Below are positions 23,797 through 31,673 of a stretch of 33,929 bases of DNA, in pieces. Every line of letters begins with the position of its first letter. Within the stretch, counting starts at the first letter, position 1. The stretch lies in contig SVDS01000044.1 in assembly GCA_015057715.1 (NCBI GenBank), forward strand, positions 1 through 33,929. The letters run 5' to 3'. The position numbers and the translations under genes were made by a program. The notes under the pieces were generated by a model, which was not told where the DNA came from, did not search any database, and worked only from the letters and a program-made list of their open reading frames with translations. Source of the DNA: Paenibacillaceae bacterium (GTDB lineage: Bacteria; Bacillota; Clostridia; Lachnospirales; Lachnospiraceae).

Positions 23797-24777
23797 ATGA
23801 AAAAGGTACTGGTCACGGGAGCAGACGGCTTTATCGGCAGTCATCTGACGGAGGAGCTTGTCAATCGAGGGTATCAGGTAAAAGCATTTGTCTACTATAA
23901 CTCCTTTGGTACCTACGGCTGGCTTGATACTCTTCCCACACATATAAAGGTTGAAATTGAAATACATAGCGGAGACATCCGGGATCCCAATGGAGTAAGG
24001 GCAGCTGTATCCGGTGTTGATTCCGTCTTTCACCTGGCAGCGTTGATTGCCATTCCATACAGCTATGAGTCTCCTGATTCTTATGTGGATACCAATATAA
24101 AAGGTACCTTAAATATCCTTCAGGCTGCAAGAGCCTTAGAAACTGGCAAAGTATTGATTACATCCACTTCAGAAGTCTACGGCAGTGCCGACTATGTTCC
24201 CATTGATGAATCTCATCCCTTTAAAGCCCAGTCCCCTTATTCTGCTACGAAGATAGGCGGTGACCGGCTGGCGGAATCATTTTACAGGAGTTTTTCTCTT
24301 CCTGTTGCAATTGTGCGGCCGTTTAATACGTATGGCCCAAGACAGTCAGCAAGGGCAGTCATTCCCACAATTATCAGTCAGCTTCTGGCCGGAAAGGAAG
24401 ACATCCATCTGGGAAGTCTTACTCCTACCAGAGATTTTAATTATGTAAAGGATACCGTTAACGGCTTTATTGAAATCGAATCATCGGAACATACCGTAGG
24501 AGAAGAAATTAATATAGCCAGCGGAATAGAAATTTCCATCGGTGAACTTGCCCTGGAACTGATCCGCCAGATTAATCCAAAGGCTGAGATCATTTGTGAA
24601 AATGAAAGACTTCGCCCGGAAAAAAGCGAAGTGACAAGACTTCTTGGATCAAATAAAAAACTGAAAGCCCTGACCAACTGGAAACAGCAATATACCTTAT
24701 CTCAGGGTCTGGAAGAAACCATACACTGGATGGAAAACAATTTAAACCATTACCGGACAGACCGGTATAACATTTAA
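23797..24777 (+). CDS. legB: nucleotide-sugar 4,6-dehydratase (LegB)
   Basis: A 326-residue extended SDR. The NAD loop is VTGADGFIGSH at the N-terminus, the catalytic segment STSEVYGSADYVPI is followed by YSATKIGGD (Tyr/Lys pair), and FNTYGPRQSARAVIP binds the nucleotide sugar. In legionaminate synthesis LegB converts GDP-GlcNAc (or UDP-GlcNAc in other systems) to the 4-keto-6-deoxy form. The start at 23797 follows GAGGAGGG. The assignment rests on the sequence plus the exact set of partners; alone it could be called a generic dTDP-glucose or UDP-GlcNAc dehydratase. Confidence 0.87.
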   Translation: MKKVLVTGADGFIGSHLTEELVNRGYQVKAFVYYNSFGTYGWLDTLPTHIKVEIEIHSGDIRDPNGVRAAVSGVDSVFHLAALIAIPYSYESPDSYVDTNIKGTLNILQAARALETGKVLITSTSEVYGSADYVPIDESHPFKAQSPYSATKIGGDRLAESFYRSFSLPVAIVRPFNTYGPRQSARAVIPTIISQLLAGKEDIHLGSLTPTRDFNYVKDTVNGFIEIESSEHTVGEEINIASGIEISIGELALELIRQINPKAEIICENERLRPEKSEVTRLLGSNKKLKALTNWKQQYTLSQGLEETIHWMENNLNHYRTDRYNI

Positions 24778-24799
24778 TAGAAACTGCAGGAGGCATCCC

Positions 24800-25948
24800 A
24801 TGATTCCCCTATCTGTGCCTGTAATCAAAGGCAATGAAAAAAAATATGTAGACGAGGCGATTTCAAATGGCTGGGTCTCTGCTTCGGGCAGCTATGTAAC
24901 CAGATTTGAACATGAAATGGCTGATTATTTAAAGGTAAAACAAACAGCTGCGGTCCAAAGCGGCACAGCTGCTCTCCATCTGTCTTACCTTCTATCCGGG
25001 GTAAAACCAGGTCAGGAAGTAATCGTACCTGCACTGACTTTTATTGCCGCGGTGAATCCTGTAAAGTATCTGGGTGCAGAACCAGTCTTTATGGATTGTG
25101 ACGATTCACTGAATATGGACTGTCAGAAACTGGAAGATTTTCTAAAAAAGGAATGTACAAAAACAACATTGGGCCTTAAAAATAACAAATCCAAACGGAT
25201 TATCACTGCAATCACAGTAGTTCATATCTTTGGAAATATGGCAGATATGGAATCCCTCGTCCGCCTGGCTGATGAGTATGGCTTAAAACTGATTGAAGAT
25301 GCCACGGAAGCACTTGGAACCAGATATACAGACGGGATATATGAGGGGAAATTTGCAGGTACCATGGGTGATTTCGGTGCCTATTCCTTTAACGGCAATA
25401 AAATCATCACAACCGGCGGCGGTGGAATGGTGACTGCAAAAAAAGCGGCTGACGTGGAACGATGTGTTTATCTGGCAACTCAGGCAAAGGATGATTCTCT
25501 CTTTTATGTCCACAATCACATTGGCTACAATTACCGGATGACCAATATGCAGGCAGCCCTTGGAGTCGGGCAGCTGGAATGTCTGGAAGATTATATCCAC
25601 ATTAAGGTACAAAATTATAATTATTACAGGGAAAAGCTTGAGAATTTTGAGGATTTGCAACTGATGCCATTTAACGAGAAGGCCAGAAATAATCACTGGT
25701 TTTACTCTCTTCTTTTAAAGAACAAGGCTTTAAAAAGAGATATACTTATAAGACAGCTGAAAGAAGCCGGTATTGAGACCAGACCCATCTGGAAACTGAA
25801 TCACACACAGACCATGTATCAGAGCTGCCAGACCTATTATATTGAAAAAGCGCCTTTCTATCAAAGCAGAATCATAAATCTGCCCTGCAGTGTGAATGTA
25901 ACGGAAGCAGACATGGACTTTATTATAGAAGCTTTAAGGAAAAGCTGA
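24800..25948 (+). CDS. legC: PLP-dependent nucleotide-sugar aminotransferase (LegC)
   Basis: A 382-residue DegT/DnrJ/EryC1/StrS-family aminotransferase that adds an amino group at C4 of the keto sugar. Typical motifs are AVQSGTAALHLSYLL near residue 60, IEDATEALGTRY (PLP-binding Asp), and SFNGNKIITTGGGGM with the Schiff-base lysine. Near the C-terminus ETRPIWKLNHTQ is a family hallmark. The start follows GCAGGAGGC. It lies 22 bp after legB, its pathway predecessor. Confidence 0.92.
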   Translation: MIPLSVPVIKGNEKKYVDEAISNGWVSASGSYVTRFEHEMADYLKVKQTAAVQSGTAALHLSYLLSGVKPGQEVIVPALTFIAAVNPVKYLGAEPVFMDCDDSLNMDCQKLEDFLKKECTKTTLGLKNNKSKRIITAITVVHIFGNMADMESLVRLADEYGLKLIEDATEALGTRYTDGIYEGKFAGTMGDFGAYSFNGNKIITTGGGGMVTAKKAADVERCVYLATQAKDDSLFYVHNHIGYNYRMTNMQAALGVGQLECLEDYIHIKVQNYNYYREKLENFEDLQLMPFNEKARNNHWFYSLLLKNKALKRDILIRQLKEAGIETRPIWKLNHTQTMYQSCQTYYIEKAPFYQSRIINLPCSVNVTEADMDFIIEALRKS

Positions 25949-25969
25949 CAACCGGAAGGAGGGATTGGC

Positions 25970-27016
25970 ATGGACGTGGAAAAATTCTTTGTTACACCGG
26001 ACATTCCAATCAGAGATGCAATCCGGCAGTTAGATGAGACGGCTAAGAAAATGCTGCTGGTTGTAAAAGATCATAAGCTGACAGGAGTTATAACAGACGG
26101 AGATATCCGCCGGTGGATTCTGCAAAATAAGGATTTGTCCATGCCAGTGCATCATATTATGAATCCCTCCCCCATTGTTATAAAAGAAGAGGAACTTTCT
26201 GAAGCACTGAATATCATGAAGGAAAAGCGAATTGAAGGGCTCCCTGTGGTAAATGACAACGGCCAGGTTCTTGATCTGGTCTTCTGGAATGAACTGCAGC
26301 AAGAAAAAAAGCAGCCTGTAAGGAAACGGAAAACTCCGGTAGTAATCATGGCAGGAGGGAAAGGTTCCAGGCTTTACCCTTATACAAAGATCATTCCGAA
26401 ACCACTAATTCCCATCGGAGATACCCCAATTGTAGAACGAATTATGAATCAGATGATCTCCTATGGATTTACAGAGTTCTATTTGACAGTCAACTACAGA
26501 AAAGAGCTGATTAAAGCATATTTTAATGGAGATCGGCGCTATCATCTTCATTTTGTGGAGGAAAAGGAAGCCCTTGGAACAGCAGGATCCCTGACTCTTG
26601 TGAAGGATCAGATTCCAGGAAGTTTTTTTGTCAGCAACTGCGATATTCTGGTTGATATTGATTATGCAAAGCTCCTTCTTTACCACAAAAAAAGCAAAAA
26701 CCAGATTACGGTTGTGACAGCCATGAAAAATTATGAGATTCCTTATGGAGTGATCTCTCTGGACAAAAACGGCTGCATTCAATCCATGAGTGAAAAACCA
26801 AAGTATGAATTTCTGGTCAGTACAGGGCTTTATGTACTGGAAAAAGATATTTTAAAATATATTCCCGGGGATACACCATTTGACATGCCGGATTTAATCC
26901 GCCTGTGTATGAAGAATGACGAAAAAGTGGGCGCTTACCCGGTTATGGACAGCACATGGCTTGACATGGGGGAATTCAGTGAAATGAAAAAGATGGCTGA
27001 GAGAATGAAACTATGA
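25970..27016 (+). CDS. ptmE: CBS-domain sugar-1-phosphate nucleotidyltransferase (PtmE)
   Basis: A 348-residue fusion. Two CBS motifs occupy about 1-118 (GVITDGDIRRWIL and IEGLPVVNDNGQVL). A nucleotidyltransferase domain then begins VVIMAGGKGSRLYPYTKIIPK. The architecture equals Campylobacter PtmE, which makes GDP-glucosamine from GlcN-1-phosphate and GTP to feed the GDP-sugar version of the legionaminate pathway. The CBS pair may sense nucleotides. The stop overlaps the next start (ATGA). No GDP-GlcN N-acetyltransferase or GlmS-like partner is found in the window, so those steps must be supplied elsewhere. Confidence 0.87.
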   Translation: MDVEKFFVTPDIPIRDAIRQLDETAKKMLLVVKDHKLTGVITDGDIRRWILQNKDLSMPVHHIMNPSPIVIKEEELSEALNIMKEKRIEGLPVVNDNGQVLDLVFWNELQQEKKQPVRKRKTPVVIMAGGKGSRLYPYTKIIPKPLIPIGDTPIVERIMNQMISYGFTEFYLTVNYRKELIKAYFNGDRRYHLHFVEEKEALGTAGSLTLVKDQIPGSFFVSNCDILVDIDYAKLLLYHKKSKNQITVVTAMKNYEIPYGVISLDKNGCIQSMSEKPKYEFLVSTGLYVLEKDILKYIPGDTPFDMPDLIRLCMKNDEKVGAYPVMDSTWLDMGEFSEMKKMAERMKL

Positions 27017-27660
27017 AAAAAAAGCTGATCCTCCTGGGTGGAGGCGGTCATGCAGAAAGTGTGATTGATACCATTCGTTCAAAAAAAGAATACCAGATTG
27101 CAGGGATCTTAGACAACGGCAAAAGCCGTGGAATGACAGTCTCCGGCATTATGGTGCTTGGGTCTGATGAACTACTTGCAGATGTTTACGGCAGAGGTAT
27201 TCGATATGCGGTAATTGCAATCGGGAGCGTGGGAAATCCACAGACAAGAATCCGGCTTTTTGAAGAGTGTAAGGCCATCGGCTATCAACTCCCATGCATC
27301 ATTGATAAAAGCGCTGTACTATCCACAGATTTTCATATGGGGGAAGGGATCTTTATCGGTAAAGGAGCTGTCATAGGAGCGGGTGTAAGCCTGGGTAATG
27401 GCTGTATCATTAACAGCGGCGCAATTTTGGAGCATGGCTGTGCAGTTGGATGCTTTGCTCACGCAGCACCTGGCTGCACACTCTGCGGTAACGTAACAGT
27501 AGGGGATAATACTCATATTGGGGCAGGAAGTACTGTGATCCAGAACCGGACCATTGGAAGTAATTCCATGATCGGTGCAGGCAGCCTGGTTCTGTCTGAC
27601 ATTTCCTCAAACAAGCTGGTATATGGAAGTCCTTCAAGGGAGGTTGGTCGTTTTGAGTAA
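27013..27660 (+). CDS. NeuD/PglD-type acetyltransferase, probable LegH role
   Basis: A 215-residue left-handed beta-helix acetyltransferase. The N-terminal Rossmann-like part has GGGGHAESVIDTI, and the rest is hexapeptide repeats (GEGIFIGKGAVIGAGVSLG and similar). PglD-type enzymes N-acetylate the 4-amino group of nucleotide sugars. In this operon it would produce the diacetamido sugar after LegC, the role of LegH; NeuD-like O-acetylation of the finished sugar is the alternative. The start overlaps the ptmE stop, and the end overlaps the TTG start of the next gene by eight bases. Confidence 0.85.
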   Translation: MKKKLILLGGGGHAESVIDTIRSKKEYQIAGILDNGKSRGMTVSGIMVLGSDELLADVYGRGIRYAVIAIGSVGNPQTRIRLFEECKAIGYQLPCIIDKSAVLSTDFHMGEGIFIGKGAVIGAGVSLGNGCIINSGAILEHGCAVGCFAHAAPGCTLCGNVTVGDNTHIGAGSTVIQNRTIGSNSMIGAGSLVLSDISSNKLVYGSPSREVGRFE

Positions 27661-28648
27661 AATTATGATAATAGCCGAGGCTGGAGTTAACCATAATGGA
27701 GATTTAAACATCGCAAGACAGTTAATTGATGCCGCTTGTGCAGCAGGCGCAGATGCGGTCAAATTCCAGACCTTCCGCGCAGAGCTCTTAGCTACTCCCA
27801 AAGCGAAAAAAGCAGATTATCAGTTTCATTACACAGGTACGGATCACTCTCAATTTAAAATGTTAAAGGAACTGGAATTATCCTGGAAGGACTTTAAGCT
27901 TCTCTCCGACTACTGCACCTTCCGCGGCATTCAGTTTCTCTCCTCTCCTTTCGACGAGGACAGTATGGAGTATCTGGACAGCATAGGTATGAAGATTATT
28001 AAAATACCATCCGGCGAGATCACAAATTATTGCTTTTTAAAAAAAGCAGCGTCATTAAAAAAGCCGGTTATCCTTTCTACTGGAATGTCAACGCCAGCAG
28101 AAATCCGGGATGCCCTAAAACTTCTGGACCAGAGCGGACAGGATATCACACTTCTCCACTGTTCCAGCATTTACCCAACGCCCATGGAAGATGTAAATTT
28201 AAACGCCATGATTACCTTGAGAGAGATGTTTCATAAAAATACAGGATATTCTGATCACACTGCCGGCATCGAGGTAGCGGTGGCTGCGGCTGCACTCGGA
28301 GCCTGTGTTATTGAAAAGCATATGACTCTTGATAAAACCATGCCGGGGCCGGATCACCGGATGAGTCTGGAGCCGGACGAATTTAAGCACATGGCTGACA
28401 GTGTGCGAAATATTGAACAGGCAATGGGCAACGGAATAAAAGCTCCTGCAGGAGACGAACTGAAAAACCGGGATCACGTAAGAAAGTTTCTGGTAGCTGC
28501 AAAGGACATTCAGATGGGTGAGCCGTTTACAATGGAAAATCTCTGTGCCAAACGCTGCTCTCCCGGAATCTCGCCTATGGAGCTTCCTCAGATTCTTGGT
28601 ACTCTTGCAGACAGAAACTATGGAAAGGATGATAAAATAGGGGAATGA
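27653..28648 (+). CDS. legI: N,N'-diacetyllegionaminate synthase (LegI/NeuB family)
   Basis: A 331-residue enzyme condensing a diacetamido-trideoxy-hexose with PEP to make legionaminic acid. N-terminal IIAEAGVNHNGDL and the following DAVKFQTF are the NeuB barrel signatures; IKIPSGEITN and GYSDHTAG are conserved active-site segments. The C-terminal ~60 residues form a SAF (antifreeze-like) domain. The chosen start is TTG at 27653, 9 bases after GGGAGG, giving an N-terminus MSKIMIIAEAG. An ATG at 27665 is possible but poorly spaced and would cut into the first strand. The stop overlaps legG by four bases. Confidence 0.93.
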   Translation: MSKIMIIAEAGVNHNGDLNIARQLIDAACAAGADAVKFQTFRAELLATPKAKKADYQFHYTGTDHSQFKMLKELELSWKDFKLLSDYCTFRGIQFLSSPFDEDSMEYLDSIGMKIIKIPSGEITNYCFLKKAASLKKPVILSTGMSTPAEIRDALKLLDQSGQDITLLHCSSIYPTPMEDVNLNAMITLREMFHKNTGYSDHTAGIEVAVAAAALGACVIEKHMTLDKTMPGPDHRMSLEPDEFKHMADSVRNIEQAMGNGIKAPAGDELKNRDHVRKFLVAAKDIQMGEPFTMENLCAKRCSPGISPMELPQILGTLADRNYGKDDKIGE

Positions 28649-29808
28649 TCAGACTATGTGTGGTAACTGGCAGCCGGGCGGAATACGGTTTGCTGACTCC
28701 ATTGATCCGGAATATAATGAAAGACCAGGACTTGAAACTACAGCTTCTGGTTACGGGAACCCATCTGGATACCCGGTTCGGACTTGATTATCAGGAAATG
28801 GAACAGGACGGAATTGTAATTGATGAAATGGTGGAAATGAACCTGGCCAGTGACACTTCCTATGGCATCTGCAAATCCATGGGACTGGAGCTGATTGGCA
28901 TCTCCGGCGCCTATGAACGGTTAAACCCCCATATGATACTCCTTCTTGGAGACCGCTATGAAATTTTTACGGCAGCAAGTGCCGCCGTGATCTGCAAGAT
29001 TCCAATCGCCCATATACATGGAGGGGAACTGACTCAGGGAGCTTATGACGACTGCATGCGCCATGGAATCACAAAAATGAGTTATCTTCATTTTACCAGC
29101 ACGGAAGAATACAGAAAGCGGGTGATCCAGCTGGGAGAATCGCCTGACAGAGTATTTAACGTAGGAGCACTGGGCATAGAACAGATTAAGGGTCTGTCTC
29201 TTCTGTCAAAAGAGGAGCTGGAACAATCACTTCATACAGCTCTGCCCTCCCCACTTTCCCTGGTCACATACCATCCCGCTACACTGGATCCTTTCAGTGC
29301 AAAAAATCAGTTTCAGCCGCTTTTAGATGCTCTGGATTCCTTTCCAGAGCTATTTACAGTGTTTACGGGAAGCAACGCCGACACTGGAGGAAATCAGGTC
29401 AATGAAATGGCGATTTCCTATACCAGAAAACATCCGGAGCGGGCGGTATATATTTCTTCTTTAGGTTCCCTTCGGTATTTAAGTCTGATGAGTGTAAGCC
29501 GGCTTGTAATTGGCAACTCTTCCAGTGGAATCCTGGAAGCCCCCGCTTTCCATGTTCCCACGGTGGATATCGGACTCCGGCAGCTAGGCAGAATAAAGCC
29601 AGAGTCTGTCATCAGCTGCGGTACATCCGCCGAAAACATTGGTCATGCAATTTCTCAGGCAATGAATCTGGATCTTAAGAACCATACTTTCAAAAATCCC
29701 TATGATTGTCCGGGAACCAGCCAAAAAATCATCACATGCATAAAAGAGGCGTTTCGTACGGGAATTCATCTGGAAAAAGAATTTTATGATATTGATTGGA
29801 GACTGTAA
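28645..29808 (+). CDS. legG: hydrolysing nucleotide-sugar 2-epimerase (LegG/NeuC family)
   Basis: A 387-residue enzyme that inverts C2 and removes the nucleotide to release 2,4-diacetamido-2,4,6-trideoxymannose. It contains VTGSRAEYGLLTPLI, LLGDRYEIFTAA and HIHGGELTQGAYDDCMRH, then VIGNSSSGILEAP, all standard for NeuC-type hydrolysing epimerases. The start ATG overlaps the legI stop (ATGA), and its stop shares one base with the legF start, so translation is coupled across three genes. Confidence 0.93.
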   Translation: MIRLCVVTGSRAEYGLLTPLIRNIMKDQDLKLQLLVTGTHLDTRFGLDYQEMEQDGIVIDEMVEMNLASDTSYGICKSMGLELIGISGAYERLNPHMILLLGDRYEIFTAASAAVICKIPIAHIHGGELTQGAYDDCMRHGITKMSYLHFTSTEEYRKRVIQLGESPDRVFNVGALGIEQIKGLSLLSKEELEQSLHTALPSPLSLVTYHPATLDPFSAKNQFQPLLDALDSFPELFTVFTGSNADTGGNQVNEMAISYTRKHPERAVYISSLGSLRYLSLMSVSRLVIGNSSSGILEAPAFHVPTVDIGLRQLGRIKPESVISCGTSAENIGHAISQAMNLDLKNHTFKNPYDCPGTSQKIITCIKEAFRTGIHLEKEFYDIDWRL

Positions 29809-30515
29809 TGATTCAGAAAAAAAGAGTTCTTGCATTAGTACCGGCCAGAAGCGGCTCAAAGGGCATCAGGGATAAAAATATCAGAGAAATGAATGGGAAG
29901 CCATTAATGGGATATACCATTGATGCCTGTATAAAAGCAGGATTTTTTGACGATATCCTTGTATCTACCGATTCAGTACTTTATCAAAAGACGGCAGTAG
30001 AGCTTGGTGCCTCAGCTCCATTTTTAAGACCGCTTAACCTTTCCGGTGATGAATCAGCCTCATGTGATGTGATCCTTCATGCAATAAATGAAATGAAAAA
30101 GCTTGGGAAGGAGTATGACTATTTTATGCTGCTTCAGCCTACCTCTCCCCTTAGAAACGAAGAACATATTCTGGAAAGCATGAATTTACTATTTGAAAAG
30201 CATGCCGATTCCGTAATCAGTGTCTGTCCCTATGATTGTAAATGCTATCTTTCAGTGGAGATTACTGAAACTGGTGAAATAAAAACGCCAGATTCCCTAA
30301 AAAAACAGATTAGGAGACAGGATGTAAAATCCGGCTTCCGGATCAACGGCGCCATCTATCTTACATCTGTCCCCAATTTTCTTAACTATGGTAATTTTTA
30401 CAGCGGAAAAACTTATCCCTATTTTATGAATCCTTTAGACTCTGTGGACATCGATGACAACGATCAGTTCTATCTGGCAAAACTCATACTGAGTGACAGA
30501 GCTGGTACGTCATGA
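29808..30515 (+). CDS. legF: CMP-legionaminate synthetase (LegF/NeuA family)
   Basis: A 235-residue cytidylyltransferase that activates legionaminic acid with CTP for the glycosyltransferase. It begins with LALVPARSGSKGIRDKNI, the CMP-sugar synthetase signature. ILVSTDS, LQPTSPLRNEEHI and INGAIYLT follow in the family order, and VDIDDNDQF closes the active site. The start at 29808 (TAATG) follows GGAG; an earlier ATG at 29796 lies inside legG. It is the last gene of the plus-strand cluster and overlaps the convergent peptidase gene by six bases, with no terminator between. Confidence 0.93.
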   Translation: MIQKKRVLALVPARSGSKGIRDKNIREMNGKPLMGYTIDACIKAGFFDDILVSTDSVLYQKTAVELGASAPFLRPLNLSGDESASCDVILHAINEMKKLGKEYDYFMLLQPTSPLRNEEHILESMNLLFEKHADSVISVCPYDCKCYLSVEITETGEIKTPDSLKKQIRRQDVKSGFRINGAIYLTSVPNFLNYGNFYSGKTYPYFMNPLDSVDIDDNDQFYLAKLILSDRAGTS

Positions 30516-30530
30516 AGGCTGGTACGTCAT
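30501..30530. repeat. 17-bp-period tandem duplication at the legF/peptidase junction
   Basis: GCTGGTACGTCAT occurs at 30501-30513 and again at 30518-30530, separated by four bases. It lies exactly across the convergent stop codons, TGA of legF at 30513-30515 and TGA of the peptidase at 30510-30512 on the other strand. It looks like a recent slippage or repair duplication that reshaped both C-termini. Confidence 0.8.
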
Positions 30531-31655
30531 AAGTCCCAGAGCCAGAAGAGTGCTTTTCTCCAACTGATCTGCTGTTGTGTATTCGCTTGTGGTATGCACC
30601 TCATTCATGCCACAGGCGACCACAATGCCCCTGATTCCGTTGCGTACAAAATGGTTGTTATCACTTCCGCCCAGTGTCTTGTGGGTGTCTGCCTCTACGC
30701 CAATGTCATCGCAGACCCTTTTAAAGCGCTTTACCACCTCTTCATCCTCATGGATTTCATAGGCCTCGATCTGCTTTTCAAAGGAATATTCTATGCTTCC
30801 CCCGCGGCAGCCCCCAGCTTCTTCAAAGACTTTTTTCAGCTTTTCCCATTCTTCCATAGCACGGTCATCCTTCAGACTGCGTATCTCACCAATTAAAATG
30901 CACTCATCCGCAACAATATTTCCCTGCTTTCCTCCGCTTATCTTTCCGATGTTAACCGTAGTCTCTTCATCAGCCCAACCCTGCTTAATGCGGGAGATAG
31001 CGGTTGCTGCAATCTCTATGGCATTAATTCCAAGCTGGGGGCAGAAACCGGCGTGGGCATTCTTTCCCTTTACTTTGATTTCAAAGGATAAAAGAGTGGG
31101 CGCTGCTAACGCTGCATTGCCAATCTCACCGCTTAAGTCAAACACATATGCCAGTTTGGAATGGATAGCAGAATAGTCCGCAAGCTGGCTGCCTTTTCCG
31201 TAATTTTCTTCTGCCACAGGAAACAAAACTTCAATATCTGGATGGGAGATGTTTTGTTCCTTTATGGTTCGGACTGCCTCCAATATTGCTGCAATTCCGG
31301 AAAGATCGTCTGCTCCCAGAACCGTCTCTCCTTCAGAAGTAATCACACCGTTTTCATCCTCTGCGGCATGCTTCCCAATTCCAGGTCTCACCGTATCCAT
31401 ATGAGCGGATAAAAGAACTGGCTCTCCAGCAGTATTCCCTTTTAAATAACCGTAAAGATTACCTGTTGGGATTGCATCTCCATAACCTGGAATCCGTTCT
31501 TTCAGACGAATACCAGCATCATCTTCTTTTACTGCAAACCCCAGCTGTTTCATCTCTTCAATCAGATAATCTGCAATTTCTCTCTCATGATACGTCTCTG
31601 AATCAAATTCCACCATTCGTTTAAACTGGCTGACCAGCCTGCTTCTGTTAATCAT
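30510..31655 (-). CDS. M20 metallopeptidase, peptidase T-like
   Basis: A 381-residue cytosolic di-zinc aminopeptidase of the PepT-like group (YqjE type). Zinc ligands are visible in LSAHMDTV (His), GADDLSG (bridging Asp), PVAEEN (Glu pair), FDLSGE (Asp) and EVHTTSEYT (His). Between them lies the dimerisation/lid domain. Likely cleaves small peptides after other peptidases. The start at 31655 has only a modest CAGGTGA ribosome site. It follows the GST-like gene by 18 bp and is probably co-transcribed with it. Its last residues (TYQPS) come from the short duplication at the convergent junction. Confidence 0.9.
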   Translation of the reverse strand: MINRSRLVSQFKRMVEFDSETYHEREIADYLIEEMKQLGFAVKEDDAGIRLKERIPGYGDAIPTGNLYGYLKGNTAGEPVLLSAHMDTVRPGIGKHAAEDENGVITSEGETVLGADDLSGIAAILEAVRTIKEQNISHPDIEVLFPVAEENYGKGSQLADYSAIHSKLAYVFDLSGEIGNAALAAPTLLSFEIKVKGKNAHAGFCPQLGINAIEIAATAISRIKQGWADEETTVNIGKISGGKQGNIVADECILIGEIRSLKDDRAMEEWEKLKKVFEEAGGCRGGSIEYSFEKQIEAYEIHEDEEVVKRFKRVCDDIGVEADTHKTLGGSDNNHFVRNGIRGIVVACGMNEVHTTSEYTTADQLEKSTLLALGLMTYQPS

Positions 31656-31673
31656 TCAATCACCTGCCTGGAA

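Noticed and set aside
27575-27652. Upstream ATG start for legI
   Set aside because: It lies deep inside the acetyltransferase gene; a TTG at 27653 with GGGAGG nine bases upstream gives the family N-terminus.
20293-30515. Flagellar glycosylation island
   Set aside because: Maf and legionaminate genes suggest it, but no flagellin, chaperone or other flagellar gene occurs in the window, while unknown small proteins do.
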